A stretch of 64,000 nucleotides of DNA, taken from assembly GCA_964498395.1 (NCBI GenBank), contig CAZCHE010000008.1:124001-188000 (forward strand), given 5' to 3'. Origin of the DNA: Parapedobacter sp964498395. Lineage in GTDB: Bacteria; Bacteroidota; Bacteroidia; Sphingobacteriales; Sphingobacteriaceae. Under the pieces are notes generated by a model that was given only the letters and a program-made list of their open reading frames with translations, had not been told where the DNA came from and searched no databases. The position numbers and the translations under genes were made by a program. Positions 33,443-40,416 of the stretch are shown one piece after another (position 1 is the stretch's first letter; each line of letters opens with the position of its first letter).

Positions 33443-34024
33443 CTACCGCTTGCGGTAATACTGCTGCTTGGCCCGCTGGTAGGTCGACGTGCTGATCTGC
33501 AGGATAGTGCATACTTCCAGCATGCCCAGCCTAGGAGCTAGCTCGCCAAATGCATCGAAAAATGCCGCGAAGCGGGATTCCCCATCACGCAGCCGCAACA
33601 CCGCCTGCAGCCGCGCGTCATGGTCGATCTTGCGCTGCTTGAGGATGTTGATCAGTTCGCTCACCGAATGGTACAGCTGCTGGGCTTCTTGCAGCCGGTG
33701 GATGGGCAGTTGCAGCAAACGGGTGGCCTCCACGGTCTCGATATAGACATCTTCGCGCCGCTCGGTAAAGGCATGCACGGTGCCCGTGAAGTACCCGTGG
33801 CGAGTGGCCATCCAAGGCACTTCTACCGTGCCGTCCACAGCGTATTGCCGGGCGATCACCGTGCCCTCCATGACGAAATTCCAATAGGGCCACCAGTCGC
33901 CAGCGCGTAGCAGAAGCGTGCTGGCAGGGTAATCCAGTACCTTGCCGTACCGCTCGAGGTAGGCCACGGCCACAGCGGACACATTGGCCACATGGGTGGT
34001 CCAGAAATGGATGAAGGTGTGCAT
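33443..34024 (-). CDS. Crp/Fnr-family regulator
   Basis: 193 aa from the ATG at 34024. An upstream in-frame ATG at 34048 is rejected because a GC hairpin (34050-34066) sits against it. The first 110 residues are a cyclic-nucleotide-binding-like beta roll (RAGDWWPYWNFVMEGTVIA). The C-terminus has a short helix-turn-helix-like region (MLEVCTILQISTSTYQRAKQ). Crp-like proteins of this short type are frequent in Bacteroidota and do not all bind cAMP. Target genes are unknown. The 3' end resembles the short sequence carried by the 49-bp repeats nearby. Confidence 0.75.
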   Translation of the reverse strand: MHTFIHFWTTHVANVSAVAVAYLERYGKVLDYPASTLLLRAGDWWPYWNFVMEGTVIARQYAVDGTVEVPWMATRHGYFTGTVHAFTERREDVYIETVEATRLLQLPIHRLQEAQQLYHSVSELINILKQRKIDHDARLQAVLRLRDGESRFAAFFDAFGELAPRLGMLEVCTILQISTSTYQRAKQQYYRKR

Positions 34025-34049
34025 GTCAGGTTTATAGCGAATGTGCAAA

Positions 34050-34066
34050 GGGGGCAGATGGCCCCC
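34050..34066. terminator. GC hairpin between two minus-strand genes
   Basis: GGGGGC-AGATG-GCCCCC. It could end transcription of the 140-aa gene, but the following T run is weak. Confidence 0.35.
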
Positions 34067-34108
34067 TGTTATGCTTGCACGTAAAAAAGGCGATGGCCCT
34101 GGTCACGG

Positions 34109-34531
34109 CTAATCGGGATACTGGAACGTAATGGTCAGTTGGCCGTGATAGGTGTCGCCATCCTCGGCTTCGGGGCTGCTAGTACCATGCTCCACCACAT
34201 TGAATAGGAATAACTTGCTGCTGTCATCATCGTCGTCATCGTCGCCGTTGCCACTGGTCGCCGCTACCGGTGGCCCCGCCGGCCTCATGACGATAGGAAG
34301 GCGATGCCCGACGAAATGGCTCACGTATAGCGCAATCGTGTCGAGGTAGTCTCCGTTTACCCGTAGCAGATAGGCTTCCTGCTCGGGGGTGAGGGCAAAG
34401 GTCTGCTGGACCCAGGTGATAAAGGCGGTACGGATTTGATGGGCTTCTTGTCGGAGTGCCGTGTCTGGAAGTACGTAAAGCCGCTCTTGGAGCGTCTCGA
34501 CACCACTGGAAGTGAAAGGTAATTTTGTCAT
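34109..34531 (-). CDS. Hypothetical protein with acidic loop (140 aa)
   Basis: The N-terminal 70 residues are helical (VETLQERLYVLPDTALRQEA). A run of seven Asp follows in GNGDDDDDDDSS, then a short beta-rich end (HGQLTITFQYPD). No signal peptide. Family not recognised. It lies upstream of the Crp-type gene on the same strand. Confidence 0.6.
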   Translation of the reverse strand: MTKLPFTSSGVETLQERLYVLPDTALRQEAHQIRTAFITWVQQTFALTPEQEAYLLRVNGDYLDTIALYVSHFVGHRLPIVMRPAGPPVAATSGNGDDDDDDDSSKLFLFNVVEHGTSSPEAEDGDTYHGQLTITFQYPD

Positions 34532-34652
34532 AATGAATAAATAAGGGTTAAAAAATAAATGAAATAGCTGCCCCTGCTAGGGCGATGCTTCCAAAAGTAT
34601 AAGCCAGGGTTTTGTCATGCAAGGCGGGCTGAACATCTCGCTGTGTTTCGCA

Positions 34653-34660
34653 TAAATTTG
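34653..34660 (+). promoter_or_regulatory. -7 promoter box for the LytTR gene
   Basis: TAAATTTG fits TAnnTTTG, 116 bp before the ATG at 34777. No good -33 box seen. Confidence 0.35.
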
Positions 34661-34776
34661 TAAGTGTTTCGTAGGGCCAAACCTGAAAAATGGGTAAGCT
34701 GTGTTTGGAATTAACGGCCTAATGAGCGATATTAGGGTAAGCAAACTAGACCAAGTCTACCATCGTCTAATGCACT

Positions 34777-35775
34777 ATGAGTAAAAATGCGACACATGAA
34801 CATGGCGTAAAAAGCCTGCCTTATTATTCTCGTTGGTACCGGATATTGGCTGCACTGGTCGGTGCATGCTGGGTGGTGCTCAATCGATTGAAGACCGATA
34901 TCCGGGTGGTGCTCGCTAACCCTGGTTTTTATATTTCCGTAGCGTTCAGCTTCACCATCGCGCTGGTGCTCATCGAGGTCAGCCATCGGTATTCGCTGTT
35001 AGTAGACCGCCGTTATTCTTGGGAAAACCAATACGAACGGCGGATGGCGATGCACCTATTGGTAGGACCGCTCTTCACATCGGCTATGGCTGCAGCACTG
35101 GCTTATGGGCTGATCACCGCCATGGGGCGCGACTTCGTGCAAAGCGACTACCTGAGCAAGGAGTTTCCGCTGATCGTGACCATGCTGTTTGCGGTACACC
35201 TCAACTATCGCGAGCGCTCCTCGAAATACCATGCCCGCCGATTGAAGAAGCAAGTGGATGAACTCGGAGAGCGGATCAACCGTGATAAGCGGGCACTGCA
35301 AACCCAGCTGCAGTATAACCACCTGCTGATGATGCACCGCCGCGAGCAGGCGGCCAGGCTTGGCGAATTGAAGACGATGCTGCAGAAGCAACACGAACCG
35401 GCCGATCCACCCAAGGGTTCCATCAAAGTCGACTTCAAGGACGAACGGATAACAGTACCCTTCGTGAAGGTTGCTTACTTCAAGAAAGAGGGAAACTTGG
35501 TGGAGATCTTTATGAGGAATGGAAAGAAATATGTCACGAGGTATACCCTTAACCATTTGGCAAATTTGCTGGATGATTATTGGTTTTTCCGGACCCATGT
35601 ATCCTTCATCGTTAACCGGGGCAGCATCAAGCCCTGCGAACGCGAGGAAGGGAATGGGGTAATGGCCATCGAGATGCAGGCGGGCACCACAAAAAAGCAT
35701 TGGGTACGGGTAAGCCGCGACAGGAAAAAAGCCTATCGAAAATGGCTCACGACCATTAAAAGCAATGACGGATAA
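34777..35775 (+). CDS. LytTR-domain transcription factor with membrane region
   Basis: 332 aa. Residues 20-140 contain three to four hydrophobic segments. A coiled-coil stretch follows (KKQVDELGERINRDKRALQT). The last 105 residues are a LytTR DNA-binding domain: ITVPFVKVAYFKKEGNLVEI, then YTLNHLANLLDDYWFFRTH and FIVNRGSI. It is a one-component membrane regulator that needs no separate sensor kinase. The HTH gene 30 bp downstream may be co-transcribed. Confidence 0.85.
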   Translation: MSKNATHEHGVKSLPYYSRWYRILAALVGACWVVLNRLKTDIRVVLANPGFYISVAFSFTIALVLIEVSHRYSLLVDRRYSWENQYERRMAMHLLVGPLFTSAMAAALAYGLITAMGRDFVQSDYLSKEFPLIVTMLFAVHLNYRERSSKYHARRLKKQVDELGERINRDKRALQTQLQYNHLLMMHRREQAARLGELKTMLQKQHEPADPPKGSIKVDFKDERITVPFVKVAYFKKEGNLVEIFMRNGKKYVTRYTLNHLANLLDDYWFFRTHVSFIVNRGSIKPCEREEGNGVMAIEMQAGTTKKHWVRVSRDRKKAYRKWLTTIKSNDG

Positions 35776-35805
35776 TCAATTATTTATGTTTTCGAAACAC
35801 TGCCT

Positions 35806-36120
35806 ATGGATTGGAAACCTACATTACTTGAACGACTACAGCACATCGAACGCAACACGGAAAACCGGCTTGTCGAAATCAAACAGCTACTGGCTGAAAT
35901 AGCTAACAACACCAAACCACTGGTGGCTCATCAGCTACTTACCAATCGCCGTATTTTTAAGGAAGAGGCCATCGAGCTGTTAAAAATCAGCCCCCGCACC
36001 TACGACCGCCACAAGGCAAATGGTCTACTGAAACCCCGCCGGTATGGCAGCCAGGATTTCTTCTACCCCGAGGACCTGGAGGAAGCGATCGAAGAGAGCA
36101 AGCGAAGAGGAAGACTGTGA
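35806..36120 (+). CDS. Helix-turn-helix (excisionase-like) protein
   Basis: 104 aa. An N-terminal coiled coil (LQHIERNTENRLVEIKQLL) is followed by a MerR/excisionase-type DNA-binding end (KEEAIELLKISPRTYDRHK and RYGSQDFFYPEDLEEAI). Proteins of this kind are often found beside mobile or phage-like gene sets in Bacteroidota, and one follows here. Target unknown. Confidence 0.72.
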   Translation: MDWKPTLLERLQHIERNTENRLVEIKQLLAEIANNTKPLVAHQLLTNRRIFKEEAIELLKISPRTYDRHKANGLLKPRRYGSQDFFYPEDLEEAIEESKRRGRL

Positions 36121-36540
36121 GTGATAGGGGCAAACACGTACCTGTTTACAGCTACCACGTACCTTTCCGTTGCAAACACATACCTTTCCACCGCTACCTC
36201 CTAGGTGTTTTGAGTTTTCTCGTGCCTTTCCGCAGTAAACACGTACCTGTTTACAGCGGCCACGTACCTTTCCGTGGCAGACACGTACCTTTCCGCCATT
36301 ACCTCCTATGCGTTTTGGACTTTCTCCTGCCTTTCCGTGGCAGACACGTACCTTTTTGCAGCTGCCACGTCCCTTTTTATGACAAACACATGCCTTTCCA
36401 CGACAAACACGTCTCTTTCCATCGCAAACACGTCCCTGTTTGCAACGATCACGTCCCTTTCTGTCGCTAACTCCTACGTGTTCGTGGCGATCTCCTACCT
36501 TTCCGTGGCGATCTCCTATGAGAAAATAGACATCCTGTAA
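36121..36540. repeat. Degenerate 21-bp minisatellite
   Basis: About 20 imperfect units of the type ACACGTACCTTTCCGTGGCAG. Because 21 is divisible by 3, both strands stay open over long stretches and yield heptapeptide repeats (for example HVPFRGR on the plus strand). A GTG directly at the HTH stop opens a 117-aa frame through it. I regard it as a repeat tract and not as a proven gene. Confidence 0.65.
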
Positions 36541-36546
36541 AGGCAG

Positions 36547-36600
36547 TTGGCGCAAAATGACGCCAATCGCTGCCAATTCCTGCCAATCACTGCCATTATT
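36547..36600. promoter_or_regulatory. TTGGCG inverted repeat and CTGCCAAT direct repeats
   Basis: TTGGCG-CAAAATGA-CGCCAA is followed by three copies of CTGCCAAT-like words about 10 bp apart (one helical turn). This could be an operator region for the FN3 cassette. Confidence 0.35.
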
Positions 36601-36638
36601 CGTTGCCGGGCACATCGGCGTACTAATTTGATCTTAAT

Positions 36639-36657
36639 GGCCGGGGCGGTCCCGGCC
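36639..36657. promoter_or_regulatory. GC-rich hairpin
   Basis: GGCCGGG-GCGGT-CCCGGCC, 32 bp before the FN3 gene start. It could be a terminator of upstream transcription, though the following T run is poor. Confidence 0.35.
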
Positions 36658-36688
36658 GGTATGGTTAAATTTTTAAACACAAATGCTT

Positions 36689-37324
36689 ATGAACATCAAG
36701 CACCAAGCCCGGGGCGGCTTCAGGAATTTCCCCGACGATGAATTGTTAGTACAGGCTGAAACGGTCATCCAAGCCATGACCGGCAATGCTAATTTCCCAG
36801 ACCCCACGCCCGATCTGGCCGACGTGGCCACCGCCCGCGATGACTTCGCCGCCAAACTGGCGGTGGCCCGTAAACGCAGCGGACCGGAAGAAACGGCGCT
36901 CAAGAACGATGCGCGATTGGTATTGGGAGACTTGCTCAAACGCTTGGCTTTCTATGTGAGTACTACAGCCGATGGCAACCTAGCCATGCTGCTCAGCTCC
37001 GGCTTTCGCACAACGGCTTATCCCAAGAGCGGTCGCATACCGGAGCGGCCGATTACCATCCGGCTCCGCGATGGGCGGCAATCCGGCCAGCTGGTGCTGG
37101 CGTTTAATAAAGTGCCCGGTTCGTTGTTTTACGAATACCGCTATGGCGTGATGGACGAAGCGCTCGGAGAGCACCAATGGAGCGAACCGCTCACCACCAC
37201 CTCCTCGCGTGATAATGTGATTGCTCCGGTAGAGGCGGCCAAACGCTACTACGTACAGGTGCGTGCAGCCAGCGGCTACGGTAAGTCCGACTGGAGTGAA
37301 CCGGTATCCCTCATCGTCCGCTAA
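36689..37324 (+). CDS. Fibronectin type III domain protein (phage-like)
   Basis: 211 aa from the second ATG (MNIKHQARGGF). The N-terminal 110 residues are helical, with VIQAMTGNANFPDPTP, a pattern typical of a Bacteroidota family that is linked to an FN3 domain. The C-terminal 90 residues are that FN3 domain (FNKVPGSLFYEYRY to YYVQVRAASGYGKSDWSEPV). There is no signal peptide. It is the first gene of a short cassette with DUF5675 and two tiny proteins. Confidence 0.75.
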   Translation: MNIKHQARGGFRNFPDDELLVQAETVIQAMTGNANFPDPTPDLADVATARDDFAAKLAVARKRSGPEETALKNDARLVLGDLLKRLAFYVSTTADGNLAMLLSSGFRTTAYPKSGRIPERPITIRLRDGRQSGQLVLAFNKVPGSLFYEYRYGVMDEALGEHQWSEPLTTTSSRDNVIAPVEAAKRYYVQVRAASGYGKSDWSEPVSLIVR

Positions 37325-37334
37325 ATCCGATGCG

Positions 37335-37895
37335 ATGAATAACGGGAAACCAACAAAAGGGTACCTCACGCTCGTATTGGAGCGTGAGTACCTTCCGGGA
37401 GGTGCCAATGGCACCCTCCTGCTCCATGGTCAGCCGCTTTGCCATACCATCGAACTCCCATGGCGGGATAACCGACGCAACATCAGCTGTATCCCTGAAG
37501 GGCGCTATCGACTGGCGTTTACGAAATCTAACCGCCATGGCCTGCGCCTGAAGGTACTGGCTGTGCCCGGCCGTAGCGGCATCCTCATCCACGCTGCAAA
37601 CGATGCGGCCACAGAGCTACAAGGATGTATCGCTCCGGTAACCAAACTCACTGGGCCCGGCAAGGGGATATACAGCCGCATCGCACTCGAGCGCCTGGAA
37701 GGCGTGGTCACGCCCGTGCTGGAGGCAGGGGAAACGGTGTGGCTGGAGGTCGTGAGTGGGCCGATCCGCAAATCAGCAAATCAGCGAATCAGCGAATCAA
37801 CGAATCAACGAATAAGCAAATCAACGAATCAGCGAATCAGCGAATCAGCAAATCAGCGAATCAGCGAATCAGCAAATCAGCGAATCAACGAATAA
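37335..37895 (+). CDS. DUF5675 protein with repeat-encoded tail
   Basis: 186 aa. Residues 8-143 are a DUF5675 domain (LVLEREYLPGGANGTLLL, CIPEGRYRLAF, GILIHAANDA, ELQGCIAPV). The Cys and the HAAN and GCI motifs recall L,D-transpeptidase-like phage proteins, but activity is unproven. The last 40 residues (KSANQRISESTNQ...) are translated from a 9-bp minisatellite and end where a unit reads TAA. The natural C-terminus is thus set by the repeat. It begins 10 bp after the FN3 gene. Confidence 0.75.
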   Translation: MNNGKPTKGYLTLVLEREYLPGGANGTLLLHGQPLCHTIELPWRDNRRNISCIPEGRYRLAFTKSNRHGLRLKVLAVPGRSGILIHAANDAATELQGCIAPVTKLTGPGKGIYSRIALERLEGVVTPVLEAGETVWLEVVSGPIRKSANQRISESTNQRISKSTNQRISESANQRISESANQRINE

Positions 37896-38190
37896 GCAAA
37901 TCAACGAATCAGCGAATCAACGAATAAGCAAATCAACAAATCAGCGAATCAACGAATCAGCGAATCAGCAAATCAGCAAATCAGCGAATCAACGAATAAG
38001 CAAATCAGCGAATCAGCAAATCAGCGAATCAACGAATCAACGAATCAGCAAATCAGCGAATCAACGAATCAACGAATAAGCAAATCAACAAATCAGCAAA
38101 TCAACAAATCAGTAAATCAGCAAATCAGCGAATAAACGAATAAGCGAATCAACGAATCAACAAATCAGCAAATCAGCAAATCAGCAAAAT
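37770..38190 (+). repeat. 9-bp minisatellite
   Basis: About 46 units of AATCAGCRA/AATCAACRA/AATAAGCRA. It overlaps the end of the DUF5675 gene and stops 10 bp before the next gene. A shorter stretch of the same kind lies at 62685-62742. Confidence 0.85.
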
Positions 38191-38199
38191 AGAAAAAAC

Positions 38200-38394
38200 A
38201 TGGAAAGGAAAACACTATACGAACGGATCAAGGAAACGCTGGCCGTGGCCAGCCAACTCATCATCGCCTCACCGCTGAAATTGCCACCCAAGGTGGTGGC
38301 AGGTGCCAAATATGTCGCGCTAATGCTGGGTGTCATGGAGGCGGTGGAAAATTCCGGGAAGCCGGAAAGGGAGGGAGGTGCGGATGAAAGCTAG
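38200..38394 (+). CDS. Small hypothetical protein (64 aa)
   Basis: MERKTLYERIKETLAVASQL followed by a moderately hydrophobic middle (VVAGAKYVALMLGVMEAV). It overlaps the next tiny gene by 11 bp and is part of the FN3-DUF5675 cassette. It may be a lysis- or membrane-associated helper, judging only from size and context. Confidence 0.5.
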   Translation: MERKTLYERIKETLAVASQLIIASPLKLPPKVVAGAKYVALMLGVMEAVENSGKPEREGGADES

Positions 38395-38554
38395 CCAGCA
38401 ACTCGGCATCGGTACCACGGGAGGTACCCTGCTGGGTATCGTCGACAAACTAGGGCCGCATGATGTGTTGAAAACGATGGTGTTAGCGGCCATCGGAGCG
38501 GTGGTGAGCTTTGTCGTGACACTGCTGTTGCAGCGCTGGCAGCGACGACGGTAA
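38384..38554 (+). CDS. Tiny membrane protein, holin-like in size
   Basis: 56 aa from the ATG at 38384. One hydrophobic helix (MVLAAIGAVVSFVVTLLL) is followed by a basic end QRWQRRR. This single-span layout and its place after DUF5675 recall phage holins, but no holin family is recognised. Overlap with the preceding gene supports joint translation. Confidence 0.5.
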   Translation: MKASQQLGIGTTGGTLLGIVDKLGPHDVLKTMVLAAIGAVVSFVVTLLLQRWQRRR

Positions 38555-38583
38555 GACCGAGCATAAAAAAAATAAAAAATAAT

Positions 38584-38614
38584 TTTGCATAGTGTATAGA
38601 ATACACTATCTTTG
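38584..38614 (+). promoter_or_regulatory. Consensus promoter with embedded operator
   Basis: TTTG (38584-38587), 19 bp, then TATCTTTG (38607-38614): an exact match to the Bacteroidota consensus and spacing. Between and over the boxes lies ATAGTGTAT-AGA-ATACACTAT (38589-38609), a perfect 9-bp inverted repeat placed to block RNA polymerase. Confidence 0.7.
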
Positions 38615-38619
38615 TGCCA

Positions 38620-38688
38620 TCATAATTTAGGTTTATAATTGGTTAGTAAAGGTTTCCATTCTCCCCGTTTGGAAACCTTTCGTTTTTT
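38620..38688 (+). ncRNA. Putative small RNA (about 70 nt)
   Basis: The consensus promoter at 38584-38614 would start a transcript near 38620, and a strong terminator ends it at about 38688. No ORF with a ribosome site fits inside. The 25 nt before the hairpin (TAGGTTTATAATTGGTTAG) would be the single-stranded seed. An alternative is a truncated leader whose gene has been lost. Confidence 0.5.
38648..38688 (+). terminator. Intrinsic terminator
   Basis: AAAGGTTTCCA and TGGAAACCTTT form an 11-bp stem around an 11-base loop, followed by CGTTTTTT. Confidence 0.75.
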
Positions 38689-38799
38689 CAGGGCGCACGG
38701 TGGCACAGCGTGTGGCGATGAGGTATACTTGTGGTAGCGTGGATATTTCTGTTTCTTTGTGGCGCGTATCAAGTAATATCGATCAGTTTTTATGATATC

Positions 38800-39264
38800 A
38801 TGTATAGTATATTATTATCCCTGCATTCATGGGTTCGCTGGCTGGTGTTGGTGAGCCTGCTGCTCGCTCTGTTCGTGGCGTACCGCGGTTGGTTTGGCAA
38901 ACGGGCATTTTCCAAAGGTGACGATTCGGTGCGCCATTGGACGGCCACCATCGCGCATATCCAGTTCCTTATCGGGCTTGGCTTGTATTTCATCAGCCCC
39001 ATCGTTGACCATTTCCTAAGCCACTTTGGCGAGGCCGTACACCAGCGCATACCCCGGTTCTTTGGCATGGAGCACAGTACCATGATGTTTATCGCCATTG
39101 CCGTCATCTCCACCGGCTCGGCAAAGGCGAAGCGGATGCAGACCGACCGCGATAAATACAAAACGATGGCCATTTGGTTTACCATCGGGTTGCTACTCAT
39201 TCTATCATCCATTCCGTGGGCGTTCTCGCCATTGGTAAGCCGGCCGCATTTCCGCCCATTTTAA
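38800..39264 (+). CDS. Conserved membrane protein
   Basis: 154 aa from the ATG at 38800 (a GTG 69 bp upstream is less likely). Four hydrophobic segments; conserved-looking motifs are HSWVRWLVL, HIQFLIGLGLYF and MEHSTMMFIAIA, with histidines at membrane borders that recall cytochrome b561-like or other small haem or redox membrane proteins. The family is common in Bacteroidota but without known role. Confidence 0.65.
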   Translation: MYSILLSLHSWVRWLVLVSLLLALFVAYRGWFGKRAFSKGDDSVRHWTATIAHIQFLIGLGLYFISPIVDHFLSHFGEAVHQRIPRFFGMEHSTMMFIAIAVISTGSAKAKRMQTDRDKYKTMAIWFTIGLLLILSSIPWAFSPLVSRPHFRPF

Positions 39265-39299
39265 AGCTGATCATTGAGCGCTACGGCGTACGCGAATTT

Positions 39300-39347
39300 T
39301 CAGATGATATGGGGTTGGAAGTAGAGGAGGTGGGTGAGGTGGTGCGT
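39300..39347 (+). repeat. Direct repeat left of ParDE
   Basis: TCAGATGATATGGGGTTGG and following bases, imperfectly repeated at 39960-40008. Both copies read GLEV-x-EV-E in one frame, like the tail of a small protein. The left copy abuts the parE stop. Confidence 0.5.
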
Positions 39348-39348
39348 G

Positions 39349-39666
39349 TTAGCTTCTGCGGCTGCCAAATTGCTTTGGGATATCCATGCTGCCATGTAAA
39401 ATCCGAACGACTTTGATGCCATAGCTTGTCACCTGGTAAAAAACTACATGCTTCTTGTATGTAAAACTCATCAGGCCGTTTCTAACTTCATCGCGAGAAC
39501 GTCCCGACGCAGGATTTTCAGCCAGAAATTGAAGGCGTTCATCAAGTCCATTTAAGTAGACGACACTTTGCTGTTCACCAAATCTGAACAACGTGTAGTC
39601 ATAAATATCACGGGTGTCATTCGCTGCCGCAATCGAAAGCCTGTAGGATTTCTCGTGATCATTCAT
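39349..39666 (-). CDS. parE: ParE-type toxin
   Basis: 105 aa, RelE/ParE fold: SIAAANDTRDIYDYTLFRFG at the N-terminus, FLAENPASGRSRDEV in the middle and VRILHGSMDIPKQF at the end. ParE toxins poison gyrase. Its start overlaps the antitoxin stop by 4 bp, as usual for this class. Complete by length. Confidence 0.85.
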   Translation of the reverse strand: MNDHEKSYRLSIAAANDTRDIYDYTLFRFGEQQSVVYLNGLDERLQFLAENPASGRSRDEVRNGLMSFTYKKHVVFYQVTSYGIKVVRILHGSMDIPKQFGSRRS

Positions 39667-39893
39667 TCCTTGGCGCCTTGACGCGATGCTATGATATCCT
39701 GGATGGTTTCGTTGCTCTCAGGACTATCCCAACCTAAGGAAATTTCCTTGCGAAGCTCCTCGAGCATCCGGTTTCTATAGTATTCGTGCAACCGTAATGC
39801 ATCACGTACTACCTCGCTGGCATTCTGATAGTCGCCTGATGCCAATTGGTTTGCGATATACTTTTGTTGCCGTTCGGTGAAGCTAATATTCAT
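39663..39893 (-). CDS. parD: ParD-type antitoxin
   Basis: 76 aa. The N-terminus is a ribbon-helix-helix DNA-binding domain (ISFTERQQKYIANQLASGDY, then NASEVVRDALRL). The acidic C-terminus should bind and neutralise ParE. It precedes parE with a 4-bp overlap. A promoter with an inverted repeat lies directly upstream, fitting autorepression. Confidence 0.87.
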   Translation of the reverse strand: MNISFTERQQKYIANQLASGDYQNASEVVRDALRLHEYYRNRMLEELRKEISLGWDSPESNETIQDIIASRQGAKE

Positions 39894-39912
39894 AACTTGA
39901 ATCCGTTATTTA

Positions 39913-39957
39913 TGTCTAATAATAGCAAATATAGACAAATTTAAATTGGTTTACAAA
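39913..39957 (-). promoter_or_regulatory. parDE promoter and operator
   Basis: On the minus strand: TTTG (39957-39954), 20 bp, TATATTTG (39933-39926). TGTCTA (39913-39918) and TAGACA (39932-39937) form an inverted repeat over the -7 box. Confidence 0.6.
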
Positions 39958-39959
39958 TG

Positions 39960-40008
39960 GCAGATGATACGGGGATTGGAAGTGAAAGAGGTGGAAAAGA
40001 TAGTAAAG
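39960..40008 (+). repeat. Direct repeat right of ParDE
   Basis: GCAGATGATACGGGGATTGG and following bases, an imperfect copy of 39300-39347. It reads GLEVKEVEKIVK and a stop on the plus strand. It starts directly behind the parDE promoter. Confidence 0.5.
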
Positions 40009-40037
40009 TAATCAATATATGCCTTAATAGCTCAATA

Positions 40038-40349
40038 TTAGAGGGCGACATATTCAGCTTGATTTAGGATATGGGGTCCGATATAACGGCTTAATGACTG
40101 GGGGGTAACCAGTTCGACCCGACGACCTAATAGGTCTTCGAGGAAAAACGATAAATCCATAAAATTATCGTATGTTTTCTTTTTGGGATCAAATTCGACC
40201 AATAAATCAATGTCACTTTCCGGTCCGAAACGGCCCGTGAGAAAGGAACCGAATAGGCTCAGTCTTGAAACCCCATAATTTTTCAACGTGCCTCTATTGG
40301 AACGAAGCAATGATATGATGGCCTGCTTGCTTTGAACTGCCTCTCGCAT
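40038..40349 (-). CDS. MNT-type nucleotidyltransferase
   Basis: 103 aa from the ATG at 40349. The motif LFGSFLTGRFGPESDIDLL with GS and DxD is the minimal nucleotidyltransferase signature. MNT proteins usually act as antitoxins that AMPylate a HEPN toxin encoded next door, but no HEPN gene is adjacent here. A TATATTTG promoter box ends 4 bases before this ATG, so the mRNA may be leaderless; the upstream in-frame ATG at 40382 lies beyond the promoter and is rejected. Confidence 0.75.
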   Translation of the reverse strand: MREAVQSKQAIISLLRSNRGTLKNYGVSRLSLFGSFLTGRFGPESDIDLLVEFDPKKKTYDNFMDLSFFLEDLLGRRVELVTPQSLSRYIGPHILNQAEYVAL

Positions 40350-40353
40350 AGCA

Positions 40354-40384
40354 CAAATATATAAAAAACGATCGTCATGCACAA
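40354..40384 (-). promoter_or_regulatory. Promoter of the MNT gene
   Basis: Minus strand: TTG (40384-40382), 20 bp, TATATTTG (40361-40354), then four bases and the ATG. Confidence 0.55.
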
Positions 40385-40416
40385 GTTGTAGGTCTAGGCT
40401 ACCACCTACAATACCA

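Noticed and set aside
36025..36615. 196-aa minus-strand protein rich in Cys, Gly and Lys
   Set aside because: It is the antisense reading of the 21-bp minisatellite plus the end of the HTH gene; the open frame follows from the unit length.
40038..40349. Complete MNT/HEPN toxin-antitoxin pair
   Set aside because: Neither neighbour is a HEPN protein; only the MNT part is present.
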